Shown piece by piece: positions 20,881 to 29,971 of a stretch of 64,000 nucleotides of DNA (its first letter is position 1; each line of letters starts with the position of its first letter). The DNA comes from Spiribacter halobius. GTDB taxonomy: Bacteria; Pseudomonadota; Gammaproteobacteria; Nitrococcales; Nitrococcaceae. The stretch is taken from positions 1,860,001 to 1,924,000 of the forward strand of contig NZ_CP086615.1 of assembly GCF_020883455.1 (NCBI RefSeq), read 5' to 3'. The notes beneath the pieces were generated by a model. It ran no database searches. It was not told the origin of the DNA and saw only the letters and a list, made by a program, of their open reading frames with translations. A program made the position numbers and the translations under genes.

Positions 20881-23127
20881 ATGACGCTCTCTTGCCCCAC
20901 AAACCGGTGCGTGCTGGCTGTCTGTGGCCTCTATGCACTCGCCGGGCTCACGGCTATCCCGCTCATCGAGCTGATCGTTATCCAGATCTTTGGGGATGTC
21001 AGGCCGCTGTCACTGGCAGCCGGGCCAGGCCTGTTATTCGTCTCGGTCTCGGCGCCCGTACTTGCCTTGGGCGCATGGCGGCTCCACCGGGAGCATCTAG
21101 CGGTACGCCGTCGCTATGAGGCACTGGTTCAGCACAGTCTCGACGGGCTGCTCCTTACCGCTCCCGATGGTCGAATTCTCACCGCCAACCCGGCTGCCTG
21201 CCAGGCTCTCCGGTACACCGAACGTGAGCTGCAGGGCGCCGGTCGCGCCTCGGTTCTCGACGAGTCGGACCTCGCGGTGCAGGCGTTCCTGGCCGAGCGC
21301 GAGGCCAAAGGCCAGGCAAGAGGGGAATTCTGGGCGCGGCGCAAGGACGGACGTCGGATACGCGTGGAGGTGGGTAGCGCGCTCTTCCAGGCGGCTGGTG
21401 ACACCTTCACCTCGATGAGTTTTCGGGACATCACCGACAGAGTCGTCGAGACGTACCGCGCCCAACTTGCGGATGTCGCCTTCGATAAGACGTCGGAATG
21501 TATCGGCGTACTGGACAGCAAGCTGCGCATCATATGGGCCAATCCCGCCTTCGAGCGGGTAACGGGGTGGCGTCTCACCGAGATCATTGGCCAGGTGGCA
21601 CCCTTCTACCGATTGCTGGAGGCCGAGCCCGAAAGCCTGCGGGCCTTTGAGCATGCAATGGAAAGTCAGGGCTACTGGACGGGGGAGCTGACGTCTCGCC
21701 GCGCCAACGGGGAGCTTTACCCGTTGGCCGGTGCGGTGACGCGCGTAATCAACGACGTCACAGGGGAAGTGCAGTACGTGGCGACCTTCACCGATACCTC
21801 GCTCCTGGAAGAGTACGAGGCGCAACTCAGCCGCGCAGGCCGGCATGATGAGGCGACGGGCCTTGCCACGCGCTGGGCGTTCGAGGAGAGCTGCGAGACG
21901 GCCCTCGCCAAAGCCGATCCCCAACATGAGTCAGTGGGGCTATACCTGCTCAATCTTGACCATTTCGGTCACGTGAACCAGAGCCTGGGTCACGCAGCGG
22001 GGGACAGGTGCCTGCGGGAGGTGGCGAACAGGCTGGTTGAGGCCGACATCCCGGCTTCCGTCGTGGCCCGGCACGGTGGTGACAGCTTCCTGATCATGGT
22101 GCCCTCGCTACGGTCTCAGGAAGACACTGGCCTCATCGCACGACAGCTCAAGGCCGTGTTCGAGCAGCCGGTCGAGATCGATGGGTCGAGTATCGCGCTC
22201 ACCGCATCGATTGGCATCAGCGTGTTCCCGACAGATGGCATGACGGTCGACGCCATGCTGCGCGCCGCGGAGTCTGCGCTCGATAGTGCCAAGGCGGATG
22301 GTGGTGACGATTTCAGATACTACCGAGAAGGCGCCGAGGAGCGGGCGAGAGAGTTCGTTTCCAAGACGTCGGAGATTCGGGCAGGCATCCGGCGCCGGGA
22401 GTTTGCACCGTACTTTCAGCCCATTGTCGATGCGGTTACCGGAAGCGTGGAGAAGTTCGAGGTGCTGGCGCGCTGGAAACACCCAACCCGTGGTGTCCTG
22501 GGTCCAGCGGAATTCATCGGTGTCGCTGAGCGGTCAGGCCTTATTGGCGACCTCTCGCATATCCTGCTGGAAGAGGCGGCTCGTGAGATGTCGGGGCTCT
22601 GTGACCGCGTCCAGCGAAGGCTGGTCATCACGTTCAATCTATCAGCGCGCCAGTTGCGCCAGGAGATGATCGCTAACCATCTGCTGCAGGTCGTCATAGA
22701 TAACGGGCTTGCCGCGAATCAGGTCGTGTTCGAGATCACTGAGTCGACGATCATGGATGACCCTCCCACGACCCGGCGGATTCTCGAGGAGCTGCGCGGC
22801 TACGGGTTCCGCATCCTGCTGGACGATTTCGGAACCGGATACTCCTCGCTGAATTACCTGAGGCGGCTGCCCGTTGATGGCCTGAAAATCGACCGCTCTT
22901 TCGTTGCTCGCGTGGCCGATGATGTCACTGATGCCGCAATCGTTAAGGCGATCCTGGCTGTTGCCAGGGAGCTCAGGCTGCGGGTGGTCGCGGAGGGAAT
23001 CGAGGAAGAGCAGCAGGCGGAATGTTTGCGGCGGTACGGCTGCGACCAGCTTCAGGGATTCCTGTTTGCCAAGCCCATGCCGGGTGAGGAGCTCGAGCAT
23101 TACCTAACAGAGACGGCAGAGCGATAG
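20881..23127 (+). CDS. PAS-PAS-GGDEF-EAL signalling protein
   Basis: 748 residues. Two membrane helices (about 10-36 and 44-65) precede two PAS domains (about 80-190 and 200-315), a GGDEF domain (about 325-480) and an EAL domain (about 495-740). The cyclase motif reads RHGGDSF, so the glutamate is replaced and activity is doubtful. The EAL domain has FEVLARWKHP in place of EAL but keeps DDFGTGYSSLNYL, so it may be a phosphodiesterase. Codon use looks less GC-biased than in the flanking core genes, and it adjoins an IS remnant and a tRNA, suggesting transfer. No strong ribosome site is seen. Confidence 0.88.
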   Translation: MTLSCPTNRCVLAVCGLYALAGLTAIPLIELIVIQIFGDVRPLSLAAGPGLLFVSVSAPVLALGAWRLHREHLAVRRRYEALVQHSLDGLLLTAPDGRILTANPAACQALRYTERELQGAGRASVLDESDLAVQAFLAEREAKGQARGEFWARRKDGRRIRVEVGSALFQAAGDTFTSMSFRDITDRVVETYRAQLADVAFDKTSECIGVLDSKLRIIWANPAFERVTGWRLTEIIGQVAPFYRLLEAEPESLRAFEHAMESQGYWTGELTSRRANGELYPLAGAVTRVINDVTGEVQYVATFTDTSLLEEYEAQLSRAGRHDEATGLATRWAFEESCETALAKADPQHESVGLYLLNLDHFGHVNQSLGHAAGDRCLREVANRLVEADIPASVVARHGGDSFLIMVPSLRSQEDTGLIARQLKAVFEQPVEIDGSSIALTASIGISVFPTDGMTVDAMLRAAESALDSAKADGGDDFRYYREGAEERAREFVSKTSEIRAGIRRREFAPYFQPIVDAVTGSVEKFEVLARWKHPTRGVLGPAEFIGVAERSGLIGDLSHILLEEAAREMSGLCDRVQRRLVITFNLSARQLRQEMIANHLLQVVIDNGLAANQVVFEITESTIMDDPPTTRRILEELRGYGFRILLDDFGTGYSSLNYLRRLPVDGLKIDRSFVARVADDVTDAAIVKAILAVARELRLRVVAEGIEEEQQAECLRRYGCDQLQGFLFAKPMPGEELEHYLTETAER

Positions 23128-23174
23128 CGGCCCAGCATGCAATCGATTTGACCCGACTGCTCTGTTGAGTCGCC

Positions 23175-23624
23175 TCAGCCCGCTCCGCGCTGGCGGCGAA
23201 TGAGAAGCCTGCCGAGCGCCCAGAGGAAGACGGCGAACAGGGCATGGGGCACGAGCGCGCCCGGAATGAGGGCCGGGCTGACCCCGAGGCCGAGCATGCC
23301 CCAGCCGTTGATGGGGAAGAAGACCACCAGCGCGACGACCCACAGCAGCGCGGCGAGGGCAGCGGCGGTCGACAGGCGCAGCCGCGGATAGTCCCAGACA
23401 ACCCACACGGCCGACCAGAAAGTGACGTAGGCCAGGTGGAACAGCAGCCCGACCGGCATCGGCAACCCCTCGCCGAAGAGGGCCTCGGCGAACGCCAGGC
23501 TCGGCGGTTTCGGCATCGGCGGCAGACCGGCGACAAACGCCGGCACCATGATCAGCGACAACAGCGCGCCATTGGCGATGCCTAGGCCAAGCCCGCGAAC
23601 GATGACCTGGGGTCGTGCGTTCAT
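23175..23624 (-). CDS. Small integral membrane protein of unknown function
   Basis: 149 residues with four hydrophobic segments (about 9-30, 52-73, 79-102 and 115-138) and short loops. No family is recognised. Its start overlaps the stop of the ArsR gene by ATGA, so the regulator and membrane protein are co-translated; the membrane protein may be a target or partner of that regulator. Confidence 0.75.
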   Translation of the reverse strand: MNARPQVIVRGLGLGIANGALLSLIMVPAFVAGLPPMPKPPSLAFAEALFGEGLPMPVGLLFHLAYVTFWSAVWVVWDYPRLRLSTAAALAALLWVVALVVFFPINGWGMLGLGVSPALIPGALVPHALFAVFLWALGRLLIRRQRGAG

Positions 23625-23998
23625 GGTGTCTCCTGCTCGGCCTGTGAGTCGCTCCGGGCGCCAGGGCCCGCCGTGCCGGCGGCACAGATCGGCTGGCAAC
23701 GGCCCTCGCCCTCGGCATGGGTGCAGCACGTGTCAGTGAGGAAGTCGACCAGCTCGCGCATTTCCTCGAATCGCGCGCTGTAGCGGATTTCCCGGCCGAG
23801 TCGCCGGCGCCGGGCCAGGCCGGCGAGCCGCAGACGGTCGAGGTGAAAGGTGGCGGCGCTGGCCGCAAGCCCTGCCGCCCGGGCCAGCTCGCCGGCAGCC
23901 ACCCCGTCGACCCCGGCCGCCATCAGCAGCCTCATGACCTGGAGCCGTGCCGGATGCCCCAGCGCCGCGAGGCGTTCCGCCGCCTGTATTTCAATCAT
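23621..23998 (-). CDS. ArsR family transcriptional regulator
   Basis: 125 residues. The winged helix is plain: LAALGHPARLQVMRLLMAAG, then ELARAAGLAASAATFHLDRLRLAGL, where the second helix reads DNA. A cysteine cluster in the tail (DTCCTHAEGEGRCQPIC) may bind a metal or metalloid, although it is not the usual alpha-3 CVC site. It precedes the membrane protein with an ATGA overlap. A small AT-rich dyad covers the region just upstream of its start. Confidence 0.88.
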   Translation of the reverse strand: MIEIQAAERLAALGHPARLQVMRLLMAAGVDGVAAGELARAAGLAASAATFHLDRLRLAGLARRRRLGREIRYSARFEEMRELVDFLTDTCCTHAEGEGRCQPICAAGTAGPGARSDSQAEQETP

Positions 23999-24020
23999 AA
24001 TTGAAATATAGAAATCAATT
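23999..24020. promoter_or_regulatory. Candidate ArsR operator
   Basis: AATTGA (23999-24004) and TCAATT (24015-24020) form an inverted repeat with a 10-base AT-rich centre, directly before the ArsR start. Such dyads at the promoter are usual for self-regulated ArsR genes. Confidence 0.5.
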
Positions 24021-24115
24021 CCGGGTGCGTCAAAGCGTGACTGCCGCGTTCGATGGCGGGCATCGACGGCATCCAGGCCGGGGACCGGGAGCGGCCCTGC
24101 ACGCTGAGGGGGACG

Positions 24116-24628
24116 TCAGCGGTCTTGGGGCGCAACGCCGCGAATGGGCTCGGGCTCGAGATGAAGGCTCAGGTAAAGTGGATGCGCCGGCTCCCCAAAG
24201 CGGGTGAGGGCGAGGGCGTGAGGCACGACGCCAAGGCGCTGGATCCGCGCCAGCACGGTCCGGCCGCGGCCCCCGAGTCGGCCGTGATTGCCCCAGCCGC
24301 AGAGCACCCGGTGCGCGTCCCGGACACGGGCGCGCAGGACGCGATCGTTGTGCGGGCTCACCGGGTCATGGGCCTCATAGAGGGCTCGCGGATCGCGGGA
24401 ACGCAGGGCAAAGAGGTTGACCACTTCAAGGCCGCCGAAGCCAAGGCGTTCGGCGCGCCGGCGGCAGCGGGCGATGGTGGCGTCGTCGTGGTCGGCGTCC
24501 GCGGTGCTCGGATTGAGCATGATGAACAGCAGCGTGTCGCCTGCGCTCCAGCGCCGCCAGAGGCGGTATCGATAGCGTCCGCAGCGCGAGAACAGCGCGC
24601 CGGACTCGGGCGTGTTGCGACGGCTCAC
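24116..24628 (-). CDS. DUF1643 domain protein
   Basis: 170 residues. The signature LLFIMLNPSTADADHDD is followed by GFGGLEVVNLFALRSRDP and VLCGWGNHG, which define DUF1643, a domain of unknown function found in bacteria and phages. The GTG at 24628 overlaps the TGA of the upstream AraC-type gene (GTGA), so it is translationally coupled to that regulator. Function is unknown. Confidence 0.85.
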   Translation of the reverse strand: MSRRNTPESGALFSRCGRYRYRLWRRWSAGDTLLFIMLNPSTADADHDDATIARCRRRAERLGFGGLEVVNLFALRSRDPRALYEAHDPVSPHNDRVLRARVRDAHRVLCGWGNHGRLGGRGRTVLARIQRLGVVPHALALTRFGEPAHPLYLSLHLEPEPIRGVAPQDR

Positions 24629-25707
24629 TCGTTCGGTTCGGTTCCGGCGGCGGGAGGCGCCGCCTCCGGCGGCACGAAGCTGGTCGCCCCCACGGCGGCA
24701 TCGCCCACCGTGGGGGCGACCTGCGGATTCTGCAGCAGCCGCTGCCGGCGACGGCGGCGCTCCTCGCTCGGCGAGTGGCCGAAGTGGTCGTGATAGCACT
24801 TGGTGAAGTGCGGCGGCGAGACGAAGCCGCAGGCCACCGCAACGTCGGTAATGGGCATGTCGGTCTGCAGCAGGAGCTGGCGGGCGCGGGCCAGGCGCAG
24901 ATCCAGGTAGTAGCGCGTCGGCGGGCAGCCGAGATAGCGCTGGAACAGCCGCTCCAGCTGGCGGCGCGAGGTGTTGGCATGCTCGGCGAGCTCGTCCAGG
25001 GTCAGCGGCTCGTGGATGTTCGCCTCCATCAGAGTGACCACCTCCACCAGCTTGGGCTGGCTGGTGCCGAGGCGGACCCTGAGCGGTACGCGCTGGCGCT
25101 CGCTGAACTCGCGGATGCGCTCGTGCAGAAACTCCTCGGCGATGGACTCGGCCAGTTCCAGGCCCTGCTGCCGCGCGACCAGATTCAGCATCATGTCGAG
25201 CGGCGCTACGCCGCCGGAGCAGGTGTAGCGGTCGCGATCCATCACGAAGAGCTCGGAGGTGAAGACCGTCCCCGGGAACAGCAGCCCCTCGTAGATGCCC
25301 GAGATGTGCTCCCAGTGCAGCGTGCAGCGATACCCCTCCAGCACGCCGGCCTGGGCGAGCAGGAAGCTGCCTGTGCACACGGCCCCGAGAGTGACCTGGC
25401 GACGGGCCAGGCGCCGGATCCAGGCGAGGATGTCGCGCTCCGCCCGGGTCTCCACGTCCACCCCGGCGCAGACGATGGCGAGATCGGGCACGGGGGCGTC
25501 GGCCAGGGAATGGTCCACGGCGATTCGCGTGCCGTTGCTGGCGGCCACCGGCTCGCCATCCCGCGAGACCAGAGACCAGTCGTAGAGTTGCCGTTCGGAG
25601 AGCTGGTTCGCCATGCGCAGCGGCTCGATGCTCGAGGCGAATGCGAGCTGCGAGTAGCCGGGCACCAGCAGGAAGACCACCCGATGGGTATGCTGCGCCG
25701 CCGCCAT
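24625..25707 (-). CDS. GlxA/GbdR-like regulator: DJ-1/PfpI domain plus AraC helix-turn-helix
   Basis: 360 residues. An N-terminal DJ-1/PfpI-like domain (about 8-190; the nucleophile region reads GAVCTGSFLLAQAG) is joined to an AraC DNA-binding domain (about 220-325, ITDVAVACGFVSPPHFTKCYHDHFG). This is the build of GbdR and CdhR, which respond to glycine betaine or carnitine, and of GlxA. It stands divergent from a formate-THF ligase and formate dehydrogenase operon, so control of methyl-group catabolism (betaine to glycine) is a reasonable guess, not proven. Confidence 0.85.
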   Translation of the reverse strand: MAAAQHTHRVVFLLVPGYSQLAFASSIEPLRMANQLSERQLYDWSLVSRDGEPVAASNGTRIAVDHSLADAPVPDLAIVCAGVDVETRAERDILAWIRRLARRQVTLGAVCTGSFLLAQAGVLEGYRCTLHWEHISGIYEGLLFPGTVFTSELFVMDRDRYTCSGGVAPLDMMLNLVARQQGLELAESIAEEFLHERIREFSERQRVPLRVRLGTSQPKLVEVVTLMEANIHEPLTLDELAEHANTSRRQLERLFQRYLGCPPTRYYLDLRLARARQLLLQTDMPITDVAVACGFVSPPHFTKCYHDHFGHSPSEERRRRRQRLLQNPQVAPTVGDAAVGATSFVPPEAAPPAAGTEPNE

Positions 25708-25901
25708 TGAGCCTCCGCAGGGAGCGAACCGTTCATGGATTGTGGATGCTCGTCGGGGGTTTGCCCAGAGTCTTGTCTGCAGGCGACCTGCGTCTGCGCG
25801 TCCGCGCCAGCGCCTGCGCCACGCGCACGGCAGCTGTCGTTACTGCGGTGATCGGTGACGTGCACGGCAAAATGCTGCATCCCGGCGCCACCCATACTCC
25901 T

Positions 25902-25928
25902 TGCCAATCCGTCGCCCGACGGTTGGCA
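25902..25928. promoter_or_regulatory. Imperfect dyad before fhs
   Basis: TGCCAATCCGTCG (25902-25914) and CGACGGTTGGCA (25917-25928) are inverted with one missing base. It lies in the 244-base divergent space and about 25 bases before the fhs start, so it could be an operator of the adjacent regulator or a leader hairpin. Confidence 0.4.
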
Positions 25929-25951
25929 GATCAACAGAGTGAGGGTGGATT

Positions 25952-27679
25952 ATGGCGACGAGCCCGGAAGACGCGGTACCGGCGGCGTTGCCGAGCGATC
26001 TCGAGATCGCCCGGCAGGCATTCCTGAAGCCGATCGACGATATCGCCGCCCGCCTCGGGCTGCCGCCGGGGGTGGTCGAGCCCTACGGCCACCACGTCGG
26101 CAAGATCCCGCTGGAGGCTATCGAGCAGCTGGCCGAGCGGCCCCGGGCACGCTATGTGGTGGTCTCCGCGATCACGCCGACGCCCCTCGGCGAAGGTAAG
26201 ACCACCACCTCCGTCGGGCTCGCCCAGGGTTTCCACCATATCGGACGTACCGCGACGGTGGCCCTGCGCCAGCCCTCCATGGGCCCGACCCTCGGCATCA
26301 AGGGCGGTGCCGCCGGCGGCGGCTGGAGCCAGGTGGTGCCGATGGAGCGCATCAACCTGCACCTCACCGGCGATATCCACGCCGTGACCGCGGCCCACAA
26401 CCTGCTTGCCGCGGTCGTGGACAACCACCTCATTCAGCGCGACGGCGTCCCCATGGATCCGGCCCGCGTGGCGTGGCGGCGCGTGGTGGACATCAACGAC
26501 CGCGCCCTGCGCAACGTGGTGATCGGCCTCGGCGGGCCGGAGAACGGTATCCCACGGGAGACGGGCTTCGAGATCACGGCGGCCTCCGAGGTCATGGCCA
26601 TCCTGGCTCTGGCCGATTCGCTGGAGGACCTGCGCCGGCGCCTCGGGCGGATCGTGGTTGCCTGGACCCGGGACGGTGAGCCAGTGACGGCGGACGACCT
26701 CAAGGTCGCCGGTGCCATGGCGGTGATGTTGAAGGAGGCGATCAAGCCGAACCTCATGCAGACGCTGGAGAACACCCCGGCGCTGATCCACGCCGGCCCC
26801 TTCGGCAACATCGCCCACGGCAACTCCTCCATCCTCGCCGACCGGATCGGCATCCATGGCGGCGACTTCCTGGTGACCGAGGCGGGCTTCGGCGCGGACA
26901 TGGGTGCGGAGCGGTTCTTCAACATCAAGTGCCGCGCCTCGGGCATGACGCCGGACGCCGCGGTGCTCGTGGCCACGGTCCGCGGGCTCAAGCTCCACTC
27001 CGGACGCCACCGGGTGGTCGCCGGCAGGCCCCTGCCGAGCGGCATGCTGCGGGAGAGCCCGGAAGACGTTGCCGCCGGCGCCGACAACCTGCGCAAGCAG
27101 ATCGAGAACATCCGCCTGCACGGCGTCTCCCCCGTAGTGGCGATCAACGCCTTCCCCGGTGACTACCCGAGCGAGCACGCCGTCATCCGCGAGGTGGCCG
27201 AGGCCATGGGCGCGCGGGTCGCGGTCTGCACCCATGTGCGCGACGGCGGTGCGGGCGCTGCCGAGCTCGCCGAGGCGGTGGCCGAGGCGGCGGAGGAGCC
27301 CGGCGACTTCCGCTTCCTCTACGCGGCCGGGACGCCGCTGGAGGGCAAGATCGAGTGCATCGCGCGCGAGGTCTACGGCGCCGACGGCATTGACCCGTCC
27401 GCGCTGGCGCGGCGTCAGCTGAAGGAGTTCACTGCCCAGGGCTACGGCGAGCTGCCGGTGTGCATCGCGAAGACGCACCTCTCGCTGTCGTCGGATCCCG
27501 CGCTGCGCGGTGCCCCCCGGGGCTGGCGCATGCCGGTGCGCGAGGTCCGCCTTTCCGCGGGAGCGGGCTTCGTCTACGCCCTGTGCGGCGACATTCGCAC
27601 CATGCCGGGGCTGGGCGCGCAGCCGGCGGCGGCGGCCATGGATCTGGATGCCGAAGGCCGGATTCACGGCCTGTTCTGA
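25952..27679 (+). CDS. fhs: Formate-tetrahydrofolate ligase
   Basis: 575 residues. It interconverts formate, THF and ATP with 10-formyl-THF. The P-loop SAITPTPLGEGKTTTSVGL, RQPSMGPTLGIKGGAAGGG and EAGFGADMGAERFFNIKCR are strongly conserved. Followed ten bases later by a cyclodeaminase-like gene and then formate dehydrogenase, it can work in the direction formyl-THF to formate plus ATP, disposing of one-carbon units from methylated osmolytes; the reverse direction would be assimilation. Confidence 0.96.
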   Translation: MATSPEDAVPAALPSDLEIARQAFLKPIDDIAARLGLPPGVVEPYGHHVGKIPLEAIEQLAERPRARYVVVSAITPTPLGEGKTTTSVGLAQGFHHIGRTATVALRQPSMGPTLGIKGGAAGGGWSQVVPMERINLHLTGDIHAVTAAHNLLAAVVDNHLIQRDGVPMDPARVAWRRVVDINDRALRNVVIGLGGPENGIPRETGFEITAASEVMAILALADSLEDLRRRLGRIVVAWTRDGEPVTADDLKVAGAMAVMLKEAIKPNLMQTLENTPALIHAGPFGNIAHGNSSILADRIGIHGGDFLVTEAGFGADMGAERFFNIKCRASGMTPDAAVLVATVRGLKLHSGRHRVVAGRPLPSGMLRESPEDVAAGADNLRKQIENIRLHGVSPVVAINAFPGDYPSEHAVIREVAEAMGARVAVCTHVRDGGAGAAELAEAVAEAAEEPGDFRFLYAAGTPLEGKIECIAREVYGADGIDPSALARRQLKEFTAQGYGELPVCIAKTHLSLSSDPALRGAPRGWRMPVREVRLSAGAGFVYALCGDIRTMPGLGAQPAAAAMDLDAEGRIHGLF

Positions 27680-27688
27680 GGCGCTGCC

Positions 27689-28264
27689 ATGCCACGGGCC
27701 CAGGCAGTCGCACCGCCGCGGGAAGGCTACGCCGCCGAGTCGGCCGCGGGGCTGCTGGAGCGGCTGGCCTCGCGCCACGCAGTGCCGGGGGGTGGCGCCG
27801 GCGCCGCCCTCGCGGTGGCGTCGGGGGCTGCGCTGGCCGCCATGGCGGCAAGGCTTGCCGGCGCCCGTATCCCGGATTCCGGGCTGCTGGTGCAGCGCCT
27901 CGACGCCCTGCGCCGGCATGCCCTCGGCCAGATCGACGCCGATGCCGAGGCGGTGACGGCGATGCTGGCGGGTGGCCCGGCGGCCCGGGCCCGGATCTGC
28001 GATACCCCGCTGGCCCTCGCCGAGAGCGGCGCGGAGATCGCGGAGACGGCGGCCCGGCTCGTGCGCGAGGGCAATCCGCGGCTTGCGGGCGACGCCCATG
28101 CGGCGTTGCTGCTGGCGGAGGCGGGCGTGCGCGTGGCCCGCGCCCTGCTCGAGGACACGCTGGCGGCACGCCCGGCCGACCCCCGCCGGGCGCGCGTCGG
28201 CCGCCTCGCCGATCGGGCCCGCGTCGCCGTGAGCGCGGCGCAGGGCTCGCGAGGGTCAGGCTAA
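27689..28264 (+). CDS. Cyclodeaminase/cyclohydrolase family protein (FchA-like)
   Basis: 191 residues. The motif VPGGGAGAALAVASGAAL is the folate-binding signature of formiminotransferase-cyclodeaminases and methenyl-THF cyclohydrolase FchA. An all-helical, Ala-rich fold is evident. Placed between formate-THF ligase and formate dehydrogenase it most likely hydrolyses methenyl-THF to formyl-THF, supplying the ligase. A formimino-THF cyclodeaminase role is possible, but no formiminotransferase is nearby. Confidence 0.85.
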   Translation: MPRAQAVAPPREGYAAESAAGLLERLASRHAVPGGGAGAALAVASGAALAAMAARLAGARIPDSGLLVQRLDALRRHALGQIDADAEAVTAMLAGGPAARARICDTPLALAESGAEIAETAARLVREGNPRLAGDAHAALLLAEAGVRVARALLEDTLAARPADPRRARVGRLADRARVAVSAAQGSRGSG

Positions 28265-28267
28265 GCC

Positions 28268-29971
28268 ATGGCCCGGGCCGACAGTACGCCGGAGGCGCGG
28301 TATGCTGAGGCCTACGGCCACGCCCAGGCGCGGGCGGCCGGCGAGGAGGCGAGCATGCGACTGCTGGAGCGGCTCGAGGCGATTCAGGCGCGCGGCGGCG
28401 CCGTGACGGACGCCGACCTGCAGGCGCTCGCCCGCGACACCGGAACGCCGCTCTACCATCTCGAGGGCCTGCGCAGCTTCTACCCTGTCTTCCGGGAAGC
28501 GCCGGGGCCGGTGCATCGTGTTCAGGTCTGCCGCGATGCCGTGTGCCGGCTGGCGGGTGCCGAGCCCGCCGTCGCCGCCCTGGAGGCGGCGCTCGCCGGC
28601 CGGGACGACGTCGCACTGGAGCGGGTCTCCTGCCTGGGGCTCTGCGACTGCGCGCCGGCGGCGAGCCTGGACGAGGCGCCCGGCGCGCTGCCCGCGCCGG
28701 AGCGCCTCAGCGCCTGGCTGGACGGCGGCGAGCGGCCCCCTGCCGCCACGGCCGCCGGTGGGCCGCTGCCCACCGACCCGTATGCCGGGCGCCACGAGCA
28801 CTACGCCACGGCCGCCCGCTGGCAGGGCGCCGACCCCGAGGCGGTGATCCGGGCGCTGGACGAGGCCGGCCTGCAGGGACTCGGCGGCGCGGCCTTCCCC
28901 ACCGCGCGCAAGTGGGCCTTCACCCGGGCCGCCCAGGGCGCGCCGCGCACCGTCATCTGCAACGCCGACGAGAGCGAGCCCGGCACCTTCAAGGACCGGC
29001 TCATCCTCGAGGCCGCACCGCACCTGGTGATCGAGGGCATGGTCATGGGCGCGCGGGTGATCGGCGCCGGCCACGGCATCATCTACCTGCGCCACGAGTA
29101 CCAGCGGGCGCGCGAGTCGATCGCGGCGGCGCTGGCCGACGCACGCGGCCGCGGCCTGCTCGGCGAGGGCTTCGACATCGAGCTGTTCGTCTCCCCGGGC
29201 GGCTACATCCTCGGCGAGGAGACGGCGCTGCTGGAGGCCCTCGAGGACCGCCGCGGCGAGCCGCGCAACAAGCCGCCGTTCCCCACCAATGTCGGCCTGC
29301 ACGGCGGCCCGACGCTGATCAACAACGTCGAGACCCTGGCGGCGGTGACCACCATCCTCGCCCACGGCCCGGAATGGTGGCGCGCCCAGGGCAGCGGCGG
29401 CTACTCCGGGCTCAAGTACGTCAGCGTCTCCGGGGACGTCGTCACCCCGGGAGTGCACTGCCTGCCCTGGGGCACGCCGGTGCGGGAGGCCATCGAGCGC
29501 TGCGGCGGGGTGATGGAGGGCCGAGGGGTACTCGCCTTCTCCCCCGGCGGCGCCTCGACGCCGTTCCTGCCCGGGTCGCTGCTGGACACCCCCCTCGCCT
29601 TCGAGACCCTGCGCGAGGCGGGCAGCGGGCTTGGCACCGGCGCGCTGGTGGTGGTGGCCGAGGGCCGTGACCTCGCCGACGTGCTGCTCGCCCAGGCCCG
29701 GTTCTTCCGCAACGAGTCGTGCGGCAAGTGCGTGCCCTGCCGGGTTGGCTCGCGCAAGGGCGTGGCCCTGGCCGAAGCGGCGGCTGCAGGCGAGGTCGCC
29801 CCGGGCGTGGCCGAGGCGCTGCGCACCCTTCATGGCACGCTCGCACGCACGTCCATCTGCGGCCTCGGCCAGGTGGCCCTGCTGCCGGTGGTGGACGCCC
29901 TCGAGCGCTTCGCCGACGAGCCTTCCGTCCAGCGACTGCGGGGAGAGGTCCCATGGGCGACGTCACCCTGA
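28268..29971 (+). CDS. NAD-dependent formate dehydrogenase, fused gamma-beta (NuoE-NuoF-like) subunit
   Basis: 567 residues. The N-terminal part (about 25-150) is NuoE-like with a [2Fe-2S] ligand set C88, C93, C122, C126. The C-terminal part (about 175-560) is NuoF-like: GLQGLGGAAFPTARKW (NADH/FMN site), CNADESEPGTFKDR, and the [4Fe-4S] motif SCGKCVPCRVGS with a last Cys in TSICGLG. It takes electrons from the catalytic subunit to NAD. In Cupriavidus-type enzymes these parts are separate (FdsG, FdsB); here they are one chain. Confidence 0.9.
   Translation: MARADSTPEARYAEAYGHAQARAAGEEASMRLLERLEAIQARGGAVTDADLQALARDTGTPLYHLEGLRSFYPVFREAPGPVHRVQVCRDAVCRLAGAEPAVAALEAALAGRDDVALERVSCLGLCDCAPAASLDEAPGALPAPERLSAWLDGGERPPAATAAGGPLPTDPYAGRHEHYATAARWQGADPEAVIRALDEAGLQGLGGAAFPTARKWAFTRAAQGAPRTVICNADESEPGTFKDRLILEAAPHLVIEGMVMGARVIGAGHGIIYLRHEYQRARESIAAALADARGRGLLGEGFDIELFVSPGGYILGEETALLEALEDRRGEPRNKPPFPTNVGLHGGPTLINNVETLAAVTTILAHGPEWWRAQGSGGYSGLKYVSVSGDVVTPGVHCLPWGTPVREAIERCGGVMEGRGVLAFSPGGASTPFLPGSLLDTPLAFETLREAGSGLGTGALVVVAEGRDLADVLLAQARFFRNESCGKCVPCRVGSRKGVALAEAAAAGEVAPGVAEALRTLHGTLARTSICGLGQVALLPVVDALERFADEPSVQRLRGEVPWATSP

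Noticed and set aside
25931-28099. Long open frame opposite fhs
   Set aside because: Antisense artefact over a highly conserved enzyme gene.
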